Positions 47,001 to 59,000 of a DNA stretch of 64,000 nt are shown one piece after another (the stretch's first letter is position 1; each line of letters opens with the position of its first letter). Below the pieces are notes generated by a model, which searched no databases, had not been told where the DNA came from, and worked only from the letters and a program-made list of their open reading frames with translations. Source of the DNA: Siderastrea radians (lineage: Eukaryota > Cnidaria > Anthozoa > Scleractinia > Rhizangiidae); assembly GCA_964017195.1 (NCBI GenBank), contig OZ024898.1, positions 17,662,475 to 17,726,474 on the forward strand. The letters run 5' to 3'. A program made the position numbers and the translations under genes.

Positions 47001-50000
47001 TAAGGTTAAATAATGAGGCTCAATCATACTTGTATTGGCTATTTATACCTCTACATACGGACCGTGAATCGTAAATGACGGTCTGTAAGCGGGGATGACG
47101 GTCCGTAGGCAAGGATGATGGTCCGTGCGAAACGTACGGACCGTCAACCGCAAAGGACGGTCCGTAAGCAAGGATGACGGTCTGTGCGAAACGTACGGAC
47201 CGTCAATTTTTTTTTTAAGTATACTTTATTTGCACAACAGCTTCAACTAATTTACAATACATCACAAATAAAACAAAGTAATACAATGTGCAATGATAAG
47301 TACAAATATTCTCTTAGTACATGAATGAACAGTGCGTAAAAAGAAAAAGAAACAGAAAAAAAAGGAAATTAAAAAAATCAGATGAAATTCTTCCACTTAT
47401 TGTTGAAATGTTCTAGCTGTTTGTTTTTGAGAGCAATTTGTTGGAGGGTATCGATCTTGTTCTTTAAGAAAGCAGGGAAGCTGTCAAAAATCACTGAGGC
47501 GTTGTCCTGAATGCAGCAAAAGATAAAATATTTAGCAACGAGGGCAACATAATTTAAAGTGTCCTTAAATTGCGTGTTATTGTACCATCCATATATAACA
47601 TTGCGTTCGCTCAGATCGAAAGTTTGAAGGGTTTTTTCAAACCACCAATTTTTTAATGCATGCCAAAAAGTAGAGATTACAGTACACTGGAAAAGCATAT
47701 GGGGAAGTGTTTCTGGGAGTGCATAGCATAACCGACAAGTGTCGGACTCAGACAACTTCGCACGAAACAGGGAACATCTCGTTGGAAGGATGTTATGTAT
47801 GATTTTGTACTGAAACATTTTTAAAATAACTTCTCGTGTTATTGAGAAAGGCAGCTTGTAGACATTGGTTAAGCTTTCTTTAGAAAAACCGTAACGCAAA
47901 ATTGTTGTTTCAGCTGTGGGCGCTTGGAAGAAATGGTCTAGGATGGCCGCATAAGCAGAATGAGTAGTGATATTCTTGGGCGAGGATTCCTGGGAACTAT
48001 TTCCACTCGAGGTGGAAGAATTTGTGGTTTTTAGCTTACGTCTCCAACTAGAGGGGATGGCATTTGTTAGCCCATAATATGTGGTAAAGGGGACTTGCAG
48101 ATGGAATTTCCGTTGAAATTTGTCGAGGGATAGGAAGGTGAAGTCAACATCAAGTAGGTCCTGGATGCGTATGATTCCGCTACGATACCAACGTTTGAAA
48201 AAAATTGTGCTTTTGTTTATTAATATATTGCTGTTATTCCAGATTATTTCGTTCTGTGCCTGTATCATATCTTCAGAAAACATAGGTCTATAGTCTTGCC
48301 AGTACTTTAACACAGAAAGGAGGTAGGTCGTGTGGCTGGAGTAAATTTAAGTCGTAACGGCAGTCTAATAAAAAGGCAAAGCCGCCAAGATGGCTCAAAG
48401 CGTACTCTGGTATGACCTTCCAAGCAGCGTCAGAATTTTGACGTATTCTTTGAATCCAGGCGATTTTTAGGGCAATTTCCATTAAACCAAAATCTACCAT
48501 TTTAAGACCGCCGTTAGCTTTCTCTCCAATGATTGCGGATTTTTTTATTTTCGGAAGGACCGTCAATTGCAAATAACGGTCCGTATCAAAAGTATTGGAC
48601 ATGAGTGTATATTCGGCCTGTTTACTCTTTTGTATCAAATATTTATTTCCAATATCTTGCATTTTAAAAACATCGAAGGAAAACCCTTGGGAAACCATTG
48701 TTTCCTATGCGGTCCGCATGTTATTGGCAAATGAAATTTTCTAGGATGATGAACTAGGATTCCGATGATAAAATGTTTAATATTTGTTTTTTGAATTGAA
48801 CTGAAAGGATCTATGAATCGTCTGACACTCGTATGCTCGAGACAAAAATAAAGCTGTTTGGATGTATATTTGTATATACTTGAAAAGAGTATTTTTAGTT
48901 CCTCTGGTAATTTTTCTATATGTCTTAACATACAAACCGTGCACAGAGGATAACTCGTCTACACAGAAAATCTGTCTGTTTGCCCGTACCGCAGGATTAA
49001 TTTATACATAGACTGGACGGCTTATCAGTATCCATAGTGCTTAAAAATAATCCACCCAATTGTTTCTATCATTTTTGAGCAAGTGCTGTTGGATAAGGAC
49101 ACCTAGATTGCCTTATAATTTGAAAGAAGGCTTTGCAAATAAAGGATTTGTGGTGAAGCTTGATAAACCCTTAACAGGAACGGACTGAGGCTTGTATTCA
49201 GTTTGAATCCAATTATTTATTTTGGAGAAACATTTTATAGCAAATGGATAAGTATTTCAAAGCTGTGAACACAAAGTAACTGTTCATTCACACTGTTTTT
49301 TTTTTTGTTCTTTTTGTTTGTCCACCTATTTCTCAGTTTGGTTAAGATGTATAACACCACAATAAATGCACAATTACAAAACCTTGTGAAAAATAAAGTA
49401 TTATTTCAACAGGAATTGAAAGATTTGCAATGTCAATGTCAAAATTTAAAAACAAATTGCCAAATAATCAAACTAGGTTGTCCCTTTTCATAGCTGCATT
49501 TGTGTCTCTACTGCCAATGTCCTGGACGTTGTTCACCTCCTCCTCAAGTTCAAAACTCTCTTCAAATTCATCATCCTTCATCAAGCAAATGTTGTGTAGG
49601 ATACAAGCTACTTCACTATAGAACCATAAATGCATAAAAGTATCCTTTTTCCTTTTATTCTGTTAAAATTTTAGTCAATCCGGGCCGACCCGGGTTGATC
49701 CGGGTTGATCCGAGTCGATCCGACCCAGATCAAGCGATCTGAGTTGATCCGGTCCGGGTTTTGTACCTGCCTGAAGCCGACAAAACCTTCAATAACTCGT
49801 CCCCTGTTTTGGAAGCGGACTACTTTTGTCTGTGTTCAAATTTGAAATTGAATGTTATAAGTTGAAAGTCAGAGGGATAATTTGCAAAAAAATATCTACC
49901 TGAAAGAAATTTGATTTCCAAGAAGTTCCAGGGTCAGCAGCAACACTTGTTTCTCAAGAGGAACTGCAGCTCTTCCTCCGCTTCCTATGTTTCCTGGGAT

Positions 50001-53000
50001 TAATTCGCGGCATTCTTCTAAAGATTCTGTCAGCCACATAAACGTATTTCTTCTCATTCGAAAAAATTTTTTTTAAACGTGCTGTCCGATAAATTAGGGA
50101 CGACATTCTCAAAATAGCCTGTAATGCGAGTGGCAGGTGTCCTCTCCGTTTCCAGAAACAGCATTGCTAGATATTCCAACTCATCGTCCGATTCACAATG
50201 CGGTGGAACCAATTCTTCCAACAGTTCTTGAAGGACGAGCGATACTATTAGTCGGGCTTCCGCCGTTTTGCCAACCTTGGCAAACAAAGTTGAGGAAACC
50301 TGGATATGACTATGCTCAGTCACAACCGCGTGTCAACCAAGAACGGTTGAAAAAGTGTTCTACTGGAAACCTCAACCGTTTCAACCAAAACTGGTTTCGG
50401 TTGAAACGGTTGATCCCAATAGAACACGACCTATATATTATGTACAAAAATTACCACAGGTAAATTTTAATTTGCAGTTACAAAGTGAAAACTGACACAA
50501 ATTCCTACTTAAATCTCATCTTATGTTTGGTTGCTCATAAGTTTGGTTGTTTCTTGGCCAGTCGGTAGTAGATCTCCTTTAAACACTTTTAGGTTAGTGT
50601 TGACTTTGTCCTATTTTGGTGCCAAGGCTGCAGGGATTTCACAGTCATCATTATGGAGCCTGGGCTAGATTTTAGAATACCCGGCCACGTATCTGCATCT
50701 CATTGAATTTGAATGGATCCTTTTGTTTCTGTATGCCTCGTTCTTTAAAGCCTTGAGACATATGTAAATAAGTGGCCGGGTATTCTAAAATCGCTCCGGA
50801 GCCTGTTTATAGCTTTAATAAATTATTATACATGATACTGTAAATAGTCCATTTCCATTATTATTATATTATTTAATATTGACTAAACCATTTAACGTTA
50901 ACGTTTGAGAGAGCAATAAACAACATCGTTCAAACCTTTGACACACGGTCTTCTCTTGCAGCAAGAGCAAGGATTTTTTTCAGGAATTCCTCCTTTCCAA
51001 GAAGTGAAGAAGCTGCCTCCTGCACTCCCTGTAAAAATGCGGAGTTACATAATAGCATTACAAATCACAATAATTATTTAAAAAAATTGTTGCATGGATG
51101 TATCATGGAGACATACTAAAGTCAAGGCTTTTGATCAGGTACTGTAAAAATGCAGATCTTCAAGGAAGGTTGCACAGAAAAAGAGAGCTAAGTGGGTTAT
51201 TTCTTAACATTTACAACTACAAAAATAATTATAGTGCTGAACACAGGAAACACTAAAGCATTCAAACTGCAAAACAACAGTTAGAAATTTTAGGCTACAT
51301 GCAGACAACATAACATTCAATGACTGCTTGTTGTCTTTTGAAGATTTTCAGGCAAATTGTTGGTGTTCAACTCGCGTATCCGAGTAACTTTAATTGCATA
51401 AGTGAAGTTTTACTCTTAAAATTGTTCAAGATACTGTGCTTTGAAGAATTACAATAATTATTATAATTATAATTCATTAATTCAGTAATCAAATTATTTG
51501 ATTACTGAATTAATGGCAAGTATGCAAATAACCCTTTTCAAAGAAAACATTTTTTCATTTGCAATATGATTTAATTGATTATGGGTGTGAGACAACTTTT
51601 CTTGATGAGAACAAGCAGCTGGCTAATTTTGGACATAACAAAAAAAATTGTCTGAGATTGCCTTGAGGTCAGGGACATTTGAGTCCCCATTGATATACTG
51701 CATAACATCAGAAGCCACTTTTCATTTGCAATCTGAATATTCTTGAGGAATACATTATTTTACTCAATACATCTGCAAACAAGAGTGTGTTTAGAGACAG
51801 AAAGTAAAGACAAGTGTAGATGCATGGAAGCACCGAGTATCAGTCTGAAGCAGCAGAAAAATAATCAAAGGCTCCTGTGAGCTAACTCTTCAAGAAGAAA
51901 TGCTCTTAATAAGTTAGAATTAAACCTCTCAATTATCCTACAGCCCTCACATTTTCAATATTTTACAATACAGAGAAAAATGCCATGCGTTTTATAAACT
52001 TTCTGTAAGTTTGCGAAACTACTTGTCAAAAGACAATCCCCAGGTGTCAAAGTTGGAATTTAATCTTTTACACTATCATAAAGCTTGTTTTCACCGCCAA
52101 ATGTTTTGATCCAAGAAAATTGACCAGTGCAGATTCTAGAGTTTTTGTTCCCTTTTCATATGAGTTATATTTCACATGCGTGAATTGAAATAATTATTTT
52201 GTCTGAGTTAAAGACAGACTTTTCACAACCAATTAAATTCAGTATCATGTGTGTAATCTAGTTACAGGAATTTAAATCTCTTGTTCATGTATAAGGGTGA
52301 TGGAGGCATTGCAAAAACCTAGCCCTCTCCCCAAGAAAACCAAAAGCTAAAGAAAAGCCCATTTCGATCCCCATAAAATCATGTACCTGAAACAGGCAAC
52401 ACAAGGCTGTAGCTCCTTTTATATGTGCTTCTGTGCTGCTCTGTGTGAGGTACTGACTGCAAAATAAACCAAAGTACAGTAAAACCATTTTAAAGGGGCA
52501 TAAAGATGGACCAATGTTGAAGGAGTGATTGGATTGCGTTCACAGGATTCTTAGAGAAATAGAATGCTAATAGTAAACTGTGTTTGCCTCAACTACTTCA
52601 ATCCACTATCTCAGAGATGATAAGCAAGAATCAAGACAGTCACATCCAGGCCGCTGTTGACACCCTGGCTAGCTAACCGTGCTGCCATGGACAAGTTTCA
52701 ACTAAACGAGAAGAAATATAAGGAACTGCGCATAAATTTTAGCACCGACAACACAACTTCATTCGTATATTTGTCACTTGACTTCTTTCGTTCTATACTA
52801 ATGTAAACACTACCCGCCCAGACTAGCTACTGCTATTTGTGGGATAGTGTAGTCCTTTTTATTTTACTTATAAAAATTGACGAATAAACTTTGAAACTTT
52901 GAAACCCTGTTGTAGTTAACAGCAGTGCCAAAATAAGGCCTCAACGTCTCCAGTGATCTAAAATGGAACTGTCACATTAACTCTATTATCAAGAAAGCTA

Positions 53001-56000
53001 TGAAGCCCTTGTATAGTTTATCTCAGTTTAAACGCTCTGACCTAGGTACCTGTGAGCTAGTTCAGTTTTACTGCACTTGCATTTGCCCTGTCATTGAATA
53101 TGAAACACACTGTTTCCAGAAGTCCTTGATCATGGTTTTCCTGGGGTTCATTAAAGCAGATTTCTAAAACCCGTTTTGGTGACATAAACCTACCAATATT
53201 GTATGGGCAAAAATAAGAATGCATGATTCTTGTTTTTTTTCTTTTTTACAAATATATGCAGTTGGTAACAATTTGTGAACGTGGGTGCAAGTTATGAACT
53301 GCCAACACACGTCCTGAACGCAAGCGCAGATGGCATTCCATTCTCAGGATGTGCATGTTCAGTACCAGTGGATGCTTTGGATACTTTGGAAATAAAATAA
53401 GTGGACTTAGCCATGCCTGACAAGCACACCTGTTTAATTCCTTTACCTAACAGCAGCTTGCCCATCCTCCATCAATGGCTCCTTTTCTTTTTGGTGATAA
53501 CTGAACACAGATAAAAATATACCACGAATGCATTTTGTTTTTATCAGAGTGAGACAAAATATTTCTTTTCCCTCTCTTCAGCCTCCAGTAGATTATAAAT
53601 ATAAGTCAGATGGGCCATCAGTGAGAGCCAGGATCTGGGGATTTTCCGTGGCCATTACAGTTTTAATCCCCACCTTCTTTGTTAGGCTACTTTTTGTAGC
53701 AACTTTTCTCATTTCCCCAGCCACTTCAAAAATTAGCAACAGCCCTGGTTTAGAAGAGATGAAGAACAGTTAACATGACTAAGAAGAGGACTAAGTAGGC
53801 TCATACATCTGTAAGAGGCATAATTTTTTAATCCCATTTTTGGTACCCACAAAGTTGAGCCCTTAACACAAAAAATAACAAAGTTTGTCTTCAAACCACA
53901 CTAAAAACTGTGCAGCCTGATCTTTGATCCCTTAAGAAACTCCTGATCTTGTAGCATTGTGAATGATCACTGAACACAGATCCCAGGCCAAGAAAGTGGT
54001 TCCTGAACCTACACTGTAACCTTGTAAGGACCCTGTTATAGAGGTCCCTAGAAATACTCTGCTCATCTTACATGTACAGGAACTTTTGTTTGTTGTAATA
54101 GATCAGTAGCTTTCATTTTTCCTTGGGGTCCTCTTGAAACTACTTATGAAAAAATTTGAGGGAAAATCCTGTGTGACAATGACTGCACTAAAGGAGAACT
54201 TATATACCGGTACTTGTTACATGAAGGACTATAACTTAGGAAGTGTTAAACCCACCCAAAAGAGTCGACCATTTTGGCAAGAGCCACAGAAATGTGCATC
54301 CTTGTGTTGTTTGATACTGCAAGATCTGCTGCATCCCGCGATGTAATACAAGCTGTGGCAGCAGCAACAACCATCAGCTCACGAACACCTGAACAGCAAA
54401 GAGAGTATGGAGAGAATTGTCAGAGGGTAGTTATCAGTTTACGCAAAGCTTATAGAACGAGTAATAGACGTATTATCTTCTTCTATTTCGTGTATCACGC
54501 TCGCTTCGTATGGCGCTTAAATAACGAGGCATAATCATGGTTGGCTTCCCTTGAATAGTTTCACAAGGCTTTAATAGAAGGAGTATTTCACATAACTGTT
54601 CGCTTTTAGAACTCTCTTATCAGTTTACGCAAAGCTTATAGAACGAGTAATAAACATGTTATCGTCAGCCTTTCCTTGAACAGTTTCACTAGGCTTCAAT
54701 AGAAGGAGTATTCGACATAACAGTTCGCTTTTAGTCCTCTGTTATCAGTTTACGCAAAGCTTATAGAACGAGACTGTAATAGACATGTTATCTTCTTCTA
54801 TTTCGTGTATCACGCTCGCTTCGTATGGCGCTTAAATAACGAGGCATAATTCACAAGGCTTCAATAGAAGGAGTAATGGACATCACAGTTCGCTTTTACA
54901 ACTCTGTTACCAGTTTGCACGACGCTTAGAGAACGAGTAATAGACATGTTATCGTCTGCCTTTCCTTGAACAGTTTCACTAGGCTTCAATAGAAGGAGTA
55001 TTCGACATAACAGTTCGCTTTTAGAACTCTGTTATCAGTTTACGCGATGCTTATAGAACGAGTAATAGACACATTACCTTCTTCTATTCGTGTACCTCGC
55101 TCGCGTCGTACGTATTTCTTTCGTGTATCACGCTCGCTTCGTACGGCGCTTAAATAACGTGGCATAATCATGGTTGCCTTCCCTTGCAGAGTTTCACAAG
55201 GCTTCAATAGAAGGAGTAATGGACATAACAGTTCGCTTTTACAACTCTGTTATCAGTTTGCGCGACGCTTATAGAACGAGTAATAGACATGCTATCGTCT
55301 GCCTTTCCCTGAACAGTTTCACAGGGCTTCAATACAAGGAATAATCGACATAACAGTTAGCTTTTAGAACTCTGTTCTTAGTTTGAGCAACGCTTATAGA
55401 ACGAGTAATAGACATATTACCGTCTTCTCTTTCGACCTCTTTGGTGTATCTCGCTCGCTTCGTACGTACCCCGCTTAAATAACGAGGTTCAGTCATACTT
55501 GTACAGACTATTTATACCTCTACAGACGGATCGTGAATCGTAAATGACAGTCTGTGCGAAACGTACGGACCGTCAACCGCAAATGACGGTCCGTAAGCAA
55601 TGATGACGGTCCGTGCGAAATGTACGGACCGTCAACAGTTGGCCCTCGCGCGATAATGAGATGCACGCTCTGTATTCGGACTGTAAGTAAGATTGACGGT
55701 CTGTGCGAAACGTACGGACCGTCAACCGCAAATAACAGTCCGTAAGCAAGGATGACGGTCCGTGCGAAACATACGGACTGTCAACCGCAAATCACGGTCC
55801 GTAAGCAATAGTGACGGTCCGTGCGAAACTTACGGACCGTCAACTGCAAATAACGGTCCGTATCAGTGCGGCAGTATTGGACATGAGTGTTTGGGGAATA
55901 AGGTTAAATTGTTTTTTCAAATATTAAGCTATTCTTGTCGTCCTACGTTTGTTAATTTAAGGACTGAGCGAAGATTCTCAGTAGCTTGGTTTCAGATGAG

Positions 56001-59000
56001 CACTTAAAAATGCGTGAAACTGAAAAAAACGTACGTTGGTTGCGTGACATTAACCCTCGAGCTTTTTTCTCGTGGGCAGGGCGAAGGGATTAAAAAAATA
56101 TACTCTGTTGGTTTTCCAAGAGGTAGCACAGTTAATGAACTATGGCTGGATTAAAATACAAAGTTGGACATGGGGGGGGGGGGGGGTGGGGTTGGAAACC
56201 TACTTAAGGGGAAACCTTTTCATGTTGGGGGATTAAGGATTCAAACTTTCCCCTTCTCTTAGCCTTCAACCCCGGCTGCACCCTCATTTTGTTGGCTCAC
56301 ACTCTTTGCGTTTTTCGTTTGCAAACTTTATGACTCGGCCAAACTCATTCAACATTATTCAACAATCTTGAACACAACTTTGCTGTGCGATGTTGAACAA
56401 GGTGGGCAAACGAATTCAATACTTTTGATCACACCTGAGAACATAGAAAAAGTTGAATCAATATTACAGAACATCATTGCACAGAGTGGCACACCTGAGA
56501 ACAAAAGAAAAGTCGGCAAAATTGTGAAACATCATTAAGCTGGAAGGCCAAACTTGTTTTAAAAATTCAACAGTGTTGATCGGTGTTGAATAGAACGTTG
56601 AACCCCCCAGTTAACCGTTTTGTAGTTTTCTTCACTGTTGGAAGCTTTAAAAAAAGACTGCACGCACTACAGTGTCAGTCGAGTAGTCACAGTCATTTAT
56701 CGCTGGTGCCTGTTGAGCATCGAAAGCGGAAAACCCAAGACTCATAAAAAGTCATCCAAGTTAAGCCCGTAGTGGGTTGTATTTTCTGCCACAGGACGAA
56801 GCTCTTAACAATCTTGCAGATCATTAAATTTATTCCCTGAGAACCAGTATGAAATTTGATTTCTCATTAATGTCTATTCTCCGTAAATAAGTGTTTGTGC
56901 ATTAAATGTACACTAGCACGTAAATACGAACAAGAACCAGGTAAAAATACAAATGTAAAAAGGAAGTTTAAGGTATCACCACTGCCTTATTGGAACAGGA
57001 AATTTTCATGCCTGACTTTGTATTTTAATCTAGCCATAGTATATAAAATAGCGTTCATTAACTCTGCTACTTCTTGGAAAACCAACAGGGAATATATTTT
57101 TAAAACCCCTTTGCAGCTTTGCCCTGCCCATCAGGTAAAAGCTCAGTCTCGGGTATGTCACGCAGCCAACGTGCGCTTTTTTAAGTTGCAAGGATTTCAA
57201 AGTACTCGACGAACCTAACCTACTGAGAATCTTCGCTCAGTCCTTAAAGTAGTAAACGTAGGAAGACAGAAATAGTTTATTTGAAAAAAAAAATTAAACC
57301 TAAATTCCCCAAAGTCACCCGATGCACCCAAAATTTCGTTACCGCGGTACATGCATGCAGTAGTCGATTTCACTAAAACTCGTTCTAAATTAATTAGTGG
57401 CATCACCCAAAGCACGTAACAGATGTTTTTGTATTAACGACTTCTCGTTTCGCTGTTCAGTTCAGAGCTAGTTTGAAAGGAAAGACATCTTATGTACAAC
57501 ACCTTAAGCCTGCTTTCCAACGAAAATAGGAAAAGAGAATCCTCACATCAAAAATGGCGGATGTTCGGTGAAATGGCATGGCAAGTTGCAATATCCTGTC
57601 AAGTTTCCTTGCAGTTTGCTTGAATTTATGATGAACAAGGACCACAGCTCTCATCTGTGATACAGCAACATGAAGGTTAGAGGATTTTGTGTTAAAATCA
57701 GTTGTTGGCTGATCAAAACCTGCAGTAAACGTGAAGTTGTTTGTGTATGTGTACACTGAGTTAATTAGGCTGACTTTTCTGATCGCTTGAATCAACGCAA
57801 TTTGTCCAACTTTAAAATTCTATAACATCGAGTCAATAAATTTCCCAAAAAATCCTTTTAGGAGGGAAAAGAACATCCCTTCTCCTCTTGAAATCCAAAT
57901 TCTTGATGAATAATATTCGGTACCACATACTTTTTTTAGGGGTTAAACGTGATATACTTTTTATCTAGTCAAAAGTATGTCGGACAAATTTAATTAGAGC
58001 TCGTAAATAAATGAGCAGAAATTGCTGAAATTACTTTTGACATATATTTAAACATCGTTCTACAAGTTTGGTTACTTTTTATTGCTCTGGAATGCTTCAT
58101 TTTGTCACGTGAAGCTTTGAGATTTGCCTTAAATTTTGAGCTTCAAAAGTGGTATTTTGAGCGAATTCCGTTAATATTGAGTTTCTTGAAAATAAATCGA
58201 TATTCAGCCAAACGAACTATGCAGTGATTTGTTTCACATTAAGGTCTACCTAACATAAGAATATGAGCGGAATTGATTTTGGAGCTGTTGCCACCAAAAG
58301 TTTGACCGTTGGTAACATTCGCTCTTAAATGTTAAATGTTTATCACTATTCTAGTTGCAGTAAAATTTGTTATAGAGAGCTCATAAATTTCATTTCAAAA
58401 TAGTCATTAAGGTGACTTGTTTATATTTGAAAATATTTACTATTAATAGTTACAAAAAATTACCTAGTAGTTTAAAATAAAATTCACTAGTTAAAAATAG
58501 AATACTGTAACTTCGTTAAAAAAATTAACTACCGGTAGTGAAATTTAAATTTAACTGGAAGCCAAAATAAACTGCACCACATACACATACATGTACAGTA
58601 GAATACAACCAGGGCTGGTTAACTTGATAATCACAGTGTAATGCATGTTTCACCCCAGCAGTTGACTCTGGGAAACTACTAATGAGGGCTGGTTACATAG
58701 CTCACAACATCCCACACCCAGTGAACTCTCAATACACTATAACTGCAGGAACAGTTTATTCAGTGAACAATGTACAGTATCACAACAAATAAAATTAAGG
58801 AACTTTGAAAAGTAAATGTACCTCCAACTTTCACAAAAAGTTCCACGGCCAGCTTATTTTTGGGAACAACTTTGATAAATACATCAATGATGGTATCGCG
58901 AGGCTCAGCCCCGACTCTAAAGAACAAAGACATTCAACAATTGAAATTAGATGAGTAGTGCACTTTGCTTGGGGTGTAAATGTTCCAGGCCAAATTTAAA

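Larger units (their letters stand above)
44289..50431. mobile_element. 6.1-kb defective PIF/Harbinger-type transposon in an UNC45 intron
   Basis: Ends GGTCGTGTTCTATTGGGATC and GATCCCAATAGAACACGACC are perfect inverted repeats, continuing into AACCGTTT/AAACGGTT and with a second CGTGTTCTATTGGGG just inside the left end. The trinucleotide TAT flanks both sides. The two genes expected of the superfamily are both present as remnants: a Myb/SANT-like protein on the plus strand near the left end and a HARBI1-like transposase on the minus strand near the right end. The middle, about 45.9-49.3 kb, has been filled by later insertions (satellite array, hairpin insertion, LINE). Confidence 0.85.

Noticed and set aside
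48635..48931. 98-codon minus frame upstream of the LINE
   Set aside because: No similarity to LINE ORF2. It lies beyond the target duplication at 48557-48566, so it is not part of the insertion.
54400..55500. CRISPR-like periodic repeats
   Set aside because: Unit spacing (123-218 bases) and diverged repeats with no unique spacers of regular size are those of a eukaryotic satellite, not a CRISPR array.
57490..57795. 101-codon minus frame in an UNC45 intron
   Set aside because: Starts with TTG, has no domain and no splice-compatible context with UNC45 exons.
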